From Tetranychus cinnabarinus (Eukaryota > Arthropoda > Arachnida > Trombidiformes > Tetranychidae): a stretch of DNA of 64,000 bases. The stretch lies in assembly GCA_022266195.1 (NCBI GenBank), contig WHVY01000005.1:5146001-5210000 (forward strand). Direction: 5' to 3'. The translations under genes and the position numbers were made by a program. The number at the start of each line of letters is the position of its first letter. Within the stretch, counting starts at the first letter, position 1. The notes beneath the pieces were generated by a model, which ran no database searches, had not been told where the DNA came from, and worked only from the letters and a program-made list of their open reading frames with translations. Positions 48,048 through 61,400 of the stretch are shown here, piece after piece.

Positions 48048-50397
48048 TTTAACAATTGTATTAGAAGCCTTTAAAACAGCCTAAAGCTATTTACAACACT
48101 AATTAATCAAAATATCTATATTTGTCACATTAAATTTTAAATAACAATTGAAAATAATGAAATACTAGAGTTTCATTTTGAATGGTAAAAGAGTCAAAAG
48201 TGAACTGACATATGATTCAAGCCGGTTTGAAAGTTGTTGTTACACTCGGTTTGTTACTGGTAAATCTGGTTAAAAGAAAGGAAAAGATGAAAGTTACTTT
48301 CTCTCTTCAAATTATGCTGAGGGTTAAATGATGATGTTACCAGGTTACATGTTTTAATTTTTAACACAACTAGCTGTTAACTATTTGTTTAACCAACATG
48401 TGTAGCAGTATTTTGAGACCTTTTTGATTGTAAATTGAAATCATCTCAAGTCAGTATATTGTAAAAATGAGACAAAATTAAATATTCGCTTTTCTTTACA
48501 CCAATTTATTTAGCTTTGCCAATAGCAAAGGTATAAAATTGACATTCTTAAATAATTGATTCAGTTCTGTAAATATTTAGCTCTACAATTGTCTTCTATG
48601 TTGGTAAATTGATTAGATTACATTGAGGACAATGACCAGGATAATTATTACTGCATCAATTAAGTTACTCAATTGAAGAGAATCAAATTAATCACATGAA
48701 TTCACTCTTCAATCAATAATCACAATTAGATGTCTGCCTTCAACACATCAAAAGGATAGCATCTTAATTTCAATATCAAACCTATTAATAATTTAAGTTG
48801 TATTATATTGGATTTGAATTTGATGCTTTCAAATTTCCACTTGAAATTATCAAAAACCTTAATGGTCGTTAGTCAAGTAATCATTTGATTAAAAATAAAA
48901 CTTCTTACTAATAATAACAAATATCAAAAGTATCGTAGACATGAGTCGCAATAGCCATTGAAATGAACAAATAAATCAATCCTTGAAGATTAAACTTATA
49001 AAATTATTTTAAATTGCAAAGACCAAAACACTTGAATAATGTCTTTTAGCAAAATTGCCGTCAACAATTAGCTGAATGAAAACAACTGAGTTCACAATCA
49101 AAGATGATTATATTCATAAATCAATATTGAATCCTAGTTGAAAAAATAAGACAAATATTCAAAATTAAACATAAATTTAGATTCCACTAAAGACATATTT
49201 ATTTGACTAATTATGACTGAAGTGAAAGTAAAGGTACATTTAGCAACAATTATATCTAAAGTTTACAATTTAGTAATCAACTGGACTAAAGTTATCTGTC
49301 GATACTTTTAGGCAGCTGATTAGCCCGACTAATCAGTTTGTAGATTATTAGGCTTACACTTAACAACAAAGGCTTTTGGATCAATCTTTATTGTTACGAT
49401 TACAATGTTTCATTGATTTGGTTGAGATCAGGTCTAAACGTGTGATTTAATCACCGATTTCACCTTTAATTGAACAATTAGCATCAACATGTAATCACAA
49501 AAAGCCAATCAACAAGTGCAACTGTTTTCACTGAAGCACTCTCAACGAGCTGCTGTAACATTGTTTTTCATCAAAATTGTGTATCTTTATTATATAATTT
49601 TGATTAAGATTTTGATCAATGATTATCTTTAGATTGGTAAATATCAATTGTTAAAAGTGTAAAAAATGTATCAATGTTGATTGTTTCAGCCAAACAATCG
49701 CCTAGACATGATCATCATATCGCCCAATGCACTGTCTCGCTCCTCATTGATCAAGATTGTTCAATTGGTAGTCTATTTTGATGATGAATATGCAGCAATT
49801 TGAATAATCTAATTGTCTAGATAAGTTGATCAGTAATCTTGAAATCCTGACAACCTTGATTAAGACGATGATTTGACTTGCATATTTACCATTCACTTTG
49901 TTTTGCAATGTTATTAATAATAGACCAGGCAAACCAACCCATTTACACTCAAATGATCAGTGATCACACCTTCTTAATTGATTAAATTTAATTTTTCTCC
50001 TCCTTCGCCAAAGCTGATCCATTAAATCGACTCGTTCATGATGGCAAAAGCGGAATTGATTAACAAACAGTAACATTGATTGTTGAACAGATTTACCAAA
50101 TTCAACCTCCAATTTTAGTCGATTCAATGTTACTTTATGGAAGCCACTTTATTTAGTCTAATTGTTGACGGATTTTTCCCTACTTTAAGTCACATCTTTT
50201 TTAATTCCTTATTTAATTAACCTTATTTTGATCTGTTTAACCTTTTCTTTGGTTAATTAGTCAATGTTCAGTTCATCCATTGGACTTTTTTATCCTGTCC
50301 AGTGATCTACTTTTTTATAATTGTTCATCTTATTGCAAAATTTGTTGGATTATCTGATTGGAAGCTTCAGATATTTATTTTAAACAAAAATCTCAAC
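48048..50397. other. Intergenic region between divergent DNAJC22 and MCT genes
   Basis: 2.35 kb of AT-rich sequence without recognised coding exons. The minus-strand ORF 49744-49932 is short and featureless. It should contain both promoters. Confidence 0.5.
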
Positions 50398-53300
50398 ATG
50401 GAAAATTGTCCACAAGATCGATCACCTTCGCTAGTTAATGAACAGTTGACTTGTTCATCAACGTCGGTAACTTCAGATATGAAGGATATAAACTTCAAAA
50501 AAGATTCAGATTTTGGTGATACTTCATTGGAAGAAAGTATCAGTAATAACGATAATTCAGTTAATTTAAATAGTGCACGAGACTCTTACTGGGGCTGGGT
50601 CATAGTCTTTGCCTCTTTTATGTGCAATGTAATTGTTGATGGAATCATCTTTTGTTTTGGTGTAATTATGCTTGAAATATCCAAAGATTTTAAGCAACCT
50701 AAAGGAACCACTGCTTGGATTGGGTCATTACAAGCTGGATTTTACCTATTTGTTGGTGAGTAATTGATTTTAATTTTCAATTTATCATTTTATAATTTGA
50801 TAGCAATGTGGTCACTTGTTGAATCTCAATTAGCATACTTTCCCCTATTGTTTTGAGCGCAAAATTATCCTTTTGTTTTAATGAAATTATTGTTTACTCC
50901 AATTTACATAACGATTTCAATCTTTAAGAATTTTTCATGTTAATATTGTTCTTTCTTAAAATTCGTTTATTTTACTAACAAGATGATTGATTTCAATTTG
51001 GTTTTTTTTTTCTAAAGTAATCAAGCAATTCGATATGTTTATTGTTTTCACCTTTTACAGGTCCCTTGGTATCGACGTTGGCAAATCATTATGGCTGTCG
51101 AGTTGTAACCATAATTGGTAGTTTAATTGCTTCACTTGGATTTATAATTTCCTACTTTGCAACAAGTGTTCTATGGCTATGTTTATCTTATGGTGCTCTT
51201 GCTGGTAATTATTTTAATTTCACGTGGTCATAATCTCAATTGTCTGAGTCAGAATTGGGAAAAGCAAAAATGTAACATCAATTTTCGCTCATTTTCTATA
51301 CAGGAATCGGTCTTGGATTCATCTATCTTCCAGCAATTGTAATGGTTGGACACTATTTTGAGCGCCGAAGAGCATTTGCAACTGGAATAGCTGTTTGTGG
51401 ATCAGGTGTTGGAGCTTTTCTTATGGCACCAATAATCCAATATTTAAATGATACTTACCATTGGAGAGGCTGTGTTTTAATTTTAGCTGGAATTGTTCTC
51501 AACTGTGCAGTTTTTGGTTTTTTATTCCGCCCATTGCCAAGTGATGAAACTTCCTCATCGTCTGGCGATCAAGAATCAGATGGTTCTGGTAAACCACTTT
51601 TAGGGCATTCAAAAAAAAGTTGGCTTCTTGACGATAGTGATGAAGAAGGTGTGGATTTAATGGAAAGTAGTCGCCAAGCCACCGATTATTCATCTCAAGA
51701 CCAACAGCAAAAGGATCCACAATCGCACCGATACAAAAAGAATCGCCGTTATACATTTAGCGAAGGAAGTTCAGTTGTTCATAAATCAATTGACGATAAA
51801 ACTAATCATCCTCATCGTAATCGCTATGTTCGAACTCCTATTCCTCATCGCCACAATTATCAACATCTCCCTTCCCATCACCAGCACCATCGGCCAAGAG
51901 CTCATTCATTTGGCATCAATTATGTCTTTCAAAATGAGATTCTATATTCAACTTTAAGCTTACAGGAATTCAAGGCTAGCGTAAAACGTCCACTGGCTGC
52001 ATCTTTTACCCGAGAACAACAACCATTACCATCTTCATCTCAACATCGGCGGCAATCAGTTATTGAAGAGGCAACTTCATGTGTTAAGTTATTAGACTTA
52101 TCATTACTTCTGAGTCCTTCTTTTCTTCTTCTCGGTATCAGCGGTTTCTTAACATTGTCTGGTTTCTTCATTCCTTTCATGTACATTGTTGATCGTTCAA
52201 TTCAAATAGGTATGTTAAAATTAAGTAATCATAATCCCATCCTTCACCATTAGCTAAAGTAATATGATAAAAAAACAGATTCAGATTATAATGATCATAT
52301 GCTTTGGGTTATAACTTATAAGTTATAACATAGAATACAAAAAATATCGTAACAAACCAACTAAACGACGCTTCAGGATCATGGTTAATCAATCAAATCA
52401 CGTGTTATTAAACTAAATCATTAAGCATTTTCAAGTGTTTCATATGACAAAAAAATGCCAATTGAAAAACCACTTTGCAATTCCATTATCAATTGGGCAA
52501 CTAAGGAATTGATATTCTTAGATTCTGTTCTGTTAGATTACTTTTCCTTTCATTCTTCACTCTCATCACTGATAATTCAACTTGCTAATTTATGTTAATC
52601 AAAATTATAATGAGGAAAACCCTTTTATATTTAAAATAAATCAAAATTACAGTTTTGAGCCTCTAGACTGTTGAGATTCTCAATTCTTCTGAATCTCAAT
52701 CGTTAGCTTATTCTACTTTTCTTACGTACTGTTATTTTGATGAATCGCATTTATTGCATCTAACATCGACCTGATCATCATTTTTTTCTCATTGCTCTTT
52801 GCAATTTACCTTGATTCAGCATTTGCAATTTCTTGATAATTTAAGATTTGATTTTTAGCGGAAATCATTAACTTGAATCCCATCCTTATTAAGCTAATCT
52901 AATTATATCACCTGCAACGAAAAATTGATTATTACTCTGTTTCTTGTTCACCTCCAAATTATATCCAACAAAAATTATCATTTAATGTCTAATTATGAGG
53001 TTAAGAGGAAAGTTATAAAGGTCTTTACTTACACAATCAAAAAAATATGTGATGATTGGAAATATTTAATTAACAACTCACCTCAAGTACATTTAGATTA
53101 TTACTTTACTCCTTGATCGTCTAATTAATTTTCTCAAATTATTGTTTCCAAATTGACACTTCATCAGGTTTCAAGATATTTCATATCTTTATCCCAAATC
53201 AGTTGTCTTCTCGCCTGATTTAATCATAAGAGGAGAACCCTGATATATCTGCTAAGAAACTCTTATTATTTACTTGGGGTTTAGCGAAATTGATGAGTAA

Positions 53301-54764
53301 GCTTTAAATTGTTCAATCATTCTTGATTTGTTAATGCATAAGCTGTTTGATTCGCTTTTAATCACCATCATCATAATAATGGGTTTGTTTCTTTTTTGCC
53401 AAACTAGATGAAAATTATCGACTTAATCATATCCCACAAAAAACTAGTCAACAACCACTCGATTAAATATACATTTTGTCTCATGTATTTTTTATGGAGT
53501 AATTTTACCTTGTATTTCCCTCATGATCAAAGTACAAACTTGAAGCAACAATTTAACACAAGTGTTCAGATTTTCACCCGAAAAAAATGTTAACAAGTAA
53601 CAATTTCTCAACATTTCTTAACATGTCTTTTGAGCTAATTTTTGCATAAATTTACTCTATCAACCCAATTCTTGATTGTTTTTGCTTACAATTTCAACCG
53701 ATTTTTTTTCATTCTTCCGTCAGGAACAACTCCAGAGAAAGGAGCACTTCTTTTATCAATAATTGGCATCACAAACACTGTTGGTCGAGTCTTCTGTGGC
53801 TGGATTTCCGATAGTCCTAAGGTTCGACCTCTGATCATCAATAATATTGCCTTGGTCATTGGAGGATTGGTCACAGCACTTTCTCCTTTAATTTGCAATA
53901 CATTCACTAGTCTCATTGTATACTGTTCATTATTCGGATTTTCAATTGGTAATTAATCAAGAACAATTTACATAGCTAAAAATGGAGTTGCATTCAAGTT
54001 TTAAATCAAATCAGGATCATCATTATGAAAGTAATTCATCAAAATGTGAAAGCCATTAGGAGCTTTTTATTACATTATCAGTTTTCTCACGTTTTAATAA
54101 TGATATTTAAGGGTTGACTGATCAATTGTGAATTCACATGTTGAAGATGTAAAACAATTATTGATTAATCAACGAGGAGATTAATTGATTGGTATATCCT
54201 CGAATGCATCTCAATTGAAAAATTTTGCTAAAAATACCTAAATTCAATCCTTTTCATAACTCATTATCATTCATAGTGCATTAATGATTCACTATTTACA
54301 TTGTTATTATCACTAACTAATCAAACTTTTTTTTAATTTCTTAGCTTGTTTTGTTGCTCTTCGATCTGTAATTACTGTTGAATTATTAGGACTGGAAAGA
54401 TTGACAAGTGCATTCGGCTTACTGTTACTTCCTCAAGGAATCGCAACTATCATTGGTGGCCCAATTGCTGGTACGTATTCTTGATCCATCTCAATCGAGC
54501 CAAGTCATAAAATTAATAAATAATAATTCATTAATTGATTTGCTAAATATTGTATAATCATAATTTTTAATGCATTTTGTTTTACATCTTGATTTTTCTT
54601 TTCAATTCTTAGGCTGGTTTTTTGACATTACAAATTCATACAATGCATCATTTTACTTGGCTGGGTCAGTTATTACGATCTCCGGAATAATGTGTTTTCC
54701 TCTTGGACTCATCTCAAAATGGGAAAAATCTCGATCACAATTAACCCCTGTAAGCCAATGTTGA
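50398..54764 (+). CDS. SLC16-family monocarboxylate transporter-like protein
   Basis: Twelve-TM major-facilitator transporter of the MCT family, moving lactate, pyruvate or other small solutes across the plasma membrane. Exons: 50398-50755, 51061-51204, 51304-52209, 53724-53948, 54345-54470, 54613-54764; 636 aa, all introns in phase 1. The signature [13 protein letters not shown] at TM1 matches the MCT motif (D-G-x-W-G-W-V-V), and [16 protein letters not shown] and [14 protein letters not shown] follow it. [20 protein letters not shown] is TM4-5. A long cytoplasmic loop (about 240-415), rich in Ser, Gln and His, separates the halves. The second half has [20 protein letters not shown] and [18 protein letters not shown] lies at 54859. 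Orphan MCTs are common in arthropods, so the substrate is unknown. The start is the first ATG giving the usual cytoplasmic N terminus. Confidence 0.93.
52210..53723. other. Large intron 3 of the MCT gene
   Basis: 1.5 kb, placed between TM7 and TM8 coding sequence. Short ORFs (52925-53116, 53408-53593) show no family features. Nothing else recognised. Confidence 0.55.
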
Positions 54765-55428
54765 AAGGAATCCATTTCATTTAGAACCAAGTTCAAATTA
54801 ATTTTAGTCCATCTAAAGCGTAATTAGCTTATTTTTAACATTTTTTTTATTTATTTATAATAAATATTCTCTATTAAATATAAATATATCCAAATTGAGC
54901 AAGTTTATTCACACAATCAAATGTACTTTATTGTCATTTTTTCATTTTTAAATTAAACCAACTTCAGTAACAACAATGATTATATTCATAAATTCATACA
55001 AAATAGCTAAACATTTCTATAGTTGATTCAGTTTTAGCAAATCTGGTTCGCATGTGTTCATCAATCAATAATTACTTCATTTATTAATTAAAGATACAAG
55101 GAAAAACTTTGATTAAATTATTTTTCCTATTATCTTTCATAACCGATAGATAGAGCCATTGATGATGTACATGCTCTCTTTGATCACGTGACTAGAGTCA
55201 CAAGCGTTAGCAACTGACAACAGAAAGCCTAGAAACGAATCCAAGTCCAAGTATGAGACTCGGATTTGCTCAACTCTAATCGTCACCTATTAAACCTAAA
55301 CTGACAATATCACATCATCAAATCATCAGATCTCAACTAATTTATATACATTTGCAAATGATTCACTCTTAATTGTGATATTTCCCTTACCTCTTTTGTT
55401 AACCGTGGTTCACACAATCAAGTAAGCT
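54765..55428. other. MCT 3' UTR and Prune promoter region
   Basis: AATAAA at 54859-54864 is the likely MCT poly(A) signal. The rest, up to the Prune start, contains no recognised gene. The genes are tandem on the plus strand. Confidence 0.5.
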
Positions 55429-58400
55429 ATGGAGGATTTTCTCATCAAATGTCGCTTCAATTTAAAGAGATTGGTAAGTATCTTTATTAAAATTGATTCT
55501 ATTCATTTTATTTTTTTTCTCTCTCTCTCTCTACCTCTATTCCATCAATTTCATTGTCAATTAAATTAACGACTACTTGTTATGTTTCATTTCAGTTGGA
55601 AAATAAACAATTTAAACATGTTCACTTGGTAATTGGTAATGAATCATGCGATCTTGATTCATGTGTATCTTCTTTGGTTTATTCTTATCTTTTATATGTA
55701 AGTGCATATTTATATTTTGACAGCCTTTATAGATTTTTTATTCAAAACATTAATGACTCATTTAAATCTGCTCTTATTTAACTTTTTACTCCTCTTGTTA
55801 AACAGATATCTAAATACTCGTCAAGCAAAGATCAGGTTACATTACCAGTATTAAATATCAACAGAGATCGTTTATTTTTGAAAAGCGAAGTCGCATTCTG
55901 GCTGGAAGAGACACTGCAAATTAAATTTGAATCGGTTTTGTGTAAAGATGAAGTTAATCTATTACGAATTCGAGAAAGTGAGTCAAATATATTTATCTTT
56001 TAATCATTAGTGGGATTTAAACTCAATGATACTGTTTATCGTTTATCCAATTTATTTATAGAGATTTCTATGATTTTCCCTATTCGTAAATAACGATCTT
56101 TTCGTTACGACCGAACTCAAAAATTGATTTTCTGCATTTCTCTAATCAAAGATTGGTTGCTAATGATCACTCTCTAAGTTTAAACAAACAATTATTACCA
56201 ATCAGTTAACTAAACAAGAAGCAGAAAATCCGGTTATATGCTGAATAAACATCCGAGATTGTTTCGTTTTAGATTTAGATTTATGTTTACTATGAAAGTT
56301 AAGGGAGGAAATCAGTTTGTCGGCTTCTAAAAGAGTTTTCCCGTTTAATAAAATTTCCTTGTTTCTATTCCTCCATTTACAGATGTCGAACAGATATCTT
56401 TTACAATTGTTGATCACAATGAAGATCGAGAAATGGAAAATTTTGGTGAAATTGTTGAAATAATCGATCATCACAAAGTTTTGAATCCAAGTCATCAGAT
56501 TGGAACTCAGTGTGAAATAGATTTAGATGTTGGTTCATGCTGCACTCTGGTTGCTCGTCGATATCTAGATTATTGTGAAACTCAAAAAGTTAATCCTGAC
56601 GTCCAAATTGCTTTAATGTTATATGGGACTATTATTTTAGGTAAATACCTTTGTTGATTATTACCCTATTAATCTAAAAATATCTTTATATATTTTTTTC
56701 CAGATACTGTTTGTTTCTCCGAATCCGCTCATCGTTTCAGTCAGCTAGATATCAATATTGCCAAACGTTTAAAAAATGTTATTGGCTCTGAAATGTTGAC
56801 TGATCAAGAAATTTATTCACAATTAATAACCGCAATAGGCAAAGCCTCGTCCATGCTTGGCCTTACGGATCTCTTAACCAAAGATTTGAAAATCATCGAT
56901 GGAATTGGTGGGAAAAAAGTAGCCCTTTCTTCACTTTGCAATATTCATCTCAAAGAAACTCTCAGCAAGCCAGATATTTCAGCTCAACTGGGTCAATATT
57001 GTCGAGCAAACAACTGTCTTGGGAGTATTTTGTTAGCCATCAGGAACGAAAATCCAAATAACGTTGAAAGAGATCTTGCCATTTATTTTTCTTTAGAAGA
57101 TTTATTGCGAAAGGTATGCGTTATAGTCACCATCTTACCTTTAATTTGACTTTTGTTCTGAACTCATTCCATCTATACACTTACTTCCATTTTTTTATAT
57201 TGATCGATTTACAAGGTTGCCAGTATTTTCCTTTTAGATTATAAAATCATGAACCTTATTTTTAAGGGACACCTTTTTCTTATTTCAAACTCCTCTCCTA
57301 TGATTGATACTTCATTGCTTCTTCATCAATATTTTTTTTATTCCTTGACAGTAATCTTATTTTTGATGGGCTACTGAAATTGCCAGTCGTTTCTGTGTTC
57401 GTTTTATAATACAAAATCTCTGCTTCTTTTCTCATTCTCCTCTTCCTCCAAATCTAATTGTGTTCAAAGTGTAATATTATTTTTCATGAATTATTTTTGT
57501 AATCATTTGTGAAGTTTTCAGTCCTCATCTCATCATCGCCATCGTTCTCCGTTTCTTGCAACTCTGTTGATTGTTAACTTTTCTCTATTATTATCATTCG
57601 ATGCAATAGCTAAGCCCTCAGAACAAATCTGGAACTGGTTGTTACACTCCTTGTCTCACTTCACTTTTTGTAACCATTACTTTTTTTAAACTCAAGTTCA
57701 CTCTTTAATGGTTCACTATTACACTGCTGAGTCACGATTTCACGATGATGATTTAACTAAATAATAAGAGTATTATCATCTTTCATTAGACTTGAATTTA
57801 ACTTTTAAAATGAGCATGTAAGCTATTCACTGTTACCATAGAATCGAATAGTTTGCCTACTTGAGATCGATTTTCTTTCCAAAAAGAGAAGTTAAAGAAG
57901 AAGAGAAAAAAAACGAAAAATTAAATTAGAATTGCTATTTTGTTCCAGTTTAATTTGATTATCATTACCATCCAACATTATCTTAAATCATGCTTAAGTA
58001 TTGTCTGTCCATTTTTGTAAATCTCATAATTCAATCATCATTGAGTTCACACCTTTTCTCATTCTCATTTAGGTATTTATTCAATTTACAATCATAATTA
58101 TGTTGCAGCATGAAGATGCATCTTTTTGTTCCGCTTTTCATTTCAGTAATGAGCATCAACTACAGTCATTTAAGTCATCATCTTTTACCTTCTGTAGACC
58201 TGGAAAAGCATAAATAAAGCAAAGGGGTGACACATCAAAGGAGCAAAGAGAAGCAAATTACAGTAAAAGCAAGAAAAAGAGAGACCAAAAAAGATTGGGG
58301 AGTTACCGAGAGAAACGAAACAAAAAACAAAGCTCATATTTTTGCATGTTATTGCATTAATATTGCTAAACTTATCATCACACTGATGATCACCATGAGC

Positions 58401-61400
58401 CCAGTATTCAACGGAAAGCATTTCAGATACAATTGCTAATATAAACTCCCCTTGCTTCTCAGTTATTCATTTAATCTTTCATTCAATTCTCTCCATTTGT
58501 CAACTGTATCATTCACATTATCTTTGCTATTGTCAATAGGATGAGAAACCTTAAAACTTCAATTCTCTTCTACTTATAAGTCAGCAATTGTAAGCAGCAA
58601 AAAAATGTGAAAAAGGCAATCTTTTTTCATATCTTTTTCACTCAATTATGACCAGAATGATTTCAATGATATGGTCATCTTCATTGGTTTGCTCTCATTT
58701 CGTTAATTTCATTCATTCTCTTCTCATCATCCTTTTTTCATTCAAACTCCCCTCATTAGGTCTTTTTTATCTGCATAGAGTCACCATAATTACCGTTGTT
58801 AAGCCTTTTAGTCTACATTAATTGCACAATTATTATCTTCACAACCTGCCTTTGCAGTTAGGACTTCATTCACCCTGTTCATGTTTTACTGAAAAAAAGA
58901 AAAGAAAAAATCTTTCTCTTTTCTTTTCTCTCTTAATCTTTACATATTTATTTTTTCAAAACTAACTCAACAACTTTTTCATTTATCAACTCCTTAGGCC
59001 ACTTACTACCTCATTGCATATGCTTGTGTAATTTGTCGCAGCTCTTCCTTTCTCTTCCCATCTTCATACAAACACCAAATAACTCAAACGATTTCACCAA
59101 ACAACGTTTCACTAAAACTACTTAATCACTGACATTACTTTTAAATGTTGAACTAGATATTAGAAGTCTCAAAATTCATTGTTTCAACCGATCATTTTGA
59201 CAGTAACAAGTGCATTAACATCAATTTAATAATTAGAGTACATTTACTTATGCAAAAAATGGAGTTGCAGGAACATTATTAGCAATGTTGATTCTTGAAC
59301 TTTTTCATTATTTTTCATCGTAAATATTTTCTATTATTTAACTTGAGAGTTGAAGTCCATTAACCTTTTAATATTGAACTTATTTAAGCCGGTGTTTTAT
59401 GATTTTCTTACTTCCAATCTTATCTTACATTAGCACGGACTCAGAAAAGTCCAATATGAAATCAAGTTGGTCTATATTTTATTTTACGCCAGTTTATACG
59501 TACAACCAATTTATTTACTCATTGTTAAGATATTTACTCATTTTTTCCGTTTCATCCTTTTTCCCTTTTTTCCTTCATTATATCATGTCCTTTATAATTT
59601 AACTCACCATAAGTTTTGTTTCTTTTTCTACTATTTCAGGTTTGTAATCAACTAGAGAGTTCCGCTTGTGCCCTTGATTTGGAATTATTGTTTGAAAAGG
59701 AGAATCTCAAAGTTTACAAGCAAAATAATGTTAAAGCATCAAGAAAAGCCATTCTACCCATGATTGCCCAAATAATGTCAAATGAGCGAGCTGCCTTGGA
59801 GAGTCAACGAGGTACATGCTGATTTTTATCAATTTCACATAAAATTGTTTCTTTTTTTCTCACTAACTGTTCTTAGCAATGTATTTGAATGAAAAAAGAA
59901 TACTAATTTCTTTATCTTTTTAATCTTTTTCTCTCCATCTTTTTTTTTGATATTATCATTAGCTCATTATGGTTCAAATAAGAAAGCTTCTGAAGATAAT
60001 GATCCACTTAGATCAAAAGTATCAACAGCTGATGTTGACCCTGACTTTGTGCTTAATTACAAGCCAGAGACAATTGATTTTCCAGAATCTCCGCGAGATT
60101 ATATTAATGAATCAGCCACTGCGGTAAGATTTATATTCAACCTGCTGTCGATTTTTTTATCACTTTTACCTTTATATTTTTTTGTCTTGGTGTTTATCTT
60201 TTTCACGTTTCTCTCTTTTTCCATCTCACAACTATTTTATGTATTATTTCATTTCCATCTATCATCCCCCACTCTTGTCTTATCCAGGCTAATCAGTTCA
60301 CCAACCCAACAATCAACACAGTTAAACCCACCCAATGACTCTTAAACTTTCATTTTCCTTTATCATTAACTGTTTTCTTTTCTACTCAGCATTGTCTAAT
60401 CCAATTTTTATTCTCTATTTTTCTTGATTTACTTTCACCCCTGTTTTTCGGGTAAAACAGATAGAAAATCCTGTTGAAATATTTACCAATAATACTAGAA
60501 GTAAAGGTAAGAATCATTCAAATCCATCATCACGTACTGTCAACAGTTCCGAAATGGCTGATCAAAGTGATCCTGGTTCGTTAAAGGACGGCAATAACAT
60601 CAAATCTTCAATACAAACCTCAACACAGTCTCAATCTGGATCTATGTACAACTCAACCCAACAACAACAATCTCAACCTCAATTAGATTCTATGAATGTT
60701 TATGGTTCTTATATTGATGATTCTTATGTCGGAGATTTTTCCGGTGAAGTGACTAATCCAGATGTAATGATTGAAGAAACCCCTCAGGATCCAATTTACT
60801 GGGAAAATCAATCTAAATTAGTGGACGGTGTTCTTGAATTCAGTTTTGACTCTTTCGGCCCCGAATCAATGCTTTTTCCTAGAAATGGTGAAAATCGTGA
60901 AGGTGAAGATAACAGTAAATCGCTTTTGGGAAGCTCAGTTAAAGACAGTGATAATGACTTGATGTCAATTACAACTGCCAGTGAACGAACTGATGTTTCC
61001 TTTGATCAGTTTACAGTTAATTCAAGTGATCACAATACTAACGAGAGTGAAACCGGGGGAACATCTCTCATGAAAAATCAAATGTCACCGCCATCAACAA
61101 CGCCTCAGCCTGTTGAGTTTTTAAAACGTAACACATCATTAACTCAAAGTCAACGACGAAAGATTCGTCCTAAAATTGATATTCAAGAAATTTTCAACAG
61201 CTCAGATGAAACAAATGCTCACGATGATGACCAAACAGTAAACGATTTAATTGAAAATGAAACCTCAAAGGAAGATGGTGATGATTTTAACGATACTAAA
61301 GAAAGTAATGATGTTGGTTCAAAATTTGACGAAAACAGTACTTCTTCACAATCTAATTACATTACCAAAGAAGACACCTTTTTTAATGATAATAATTACC

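Noticed and set aside
51499..51756. Minus-strand ORF in the MCT gene
   Set aside because: Antisense to the Ser/Gln-rich cytoplasmic loop; no own features.
57114..59639. Hidden gene in Prune intron 5
   Set aside because: ORFs on both strands overlap, are pyrimidine- or purine-biased and lack splice or domain support.
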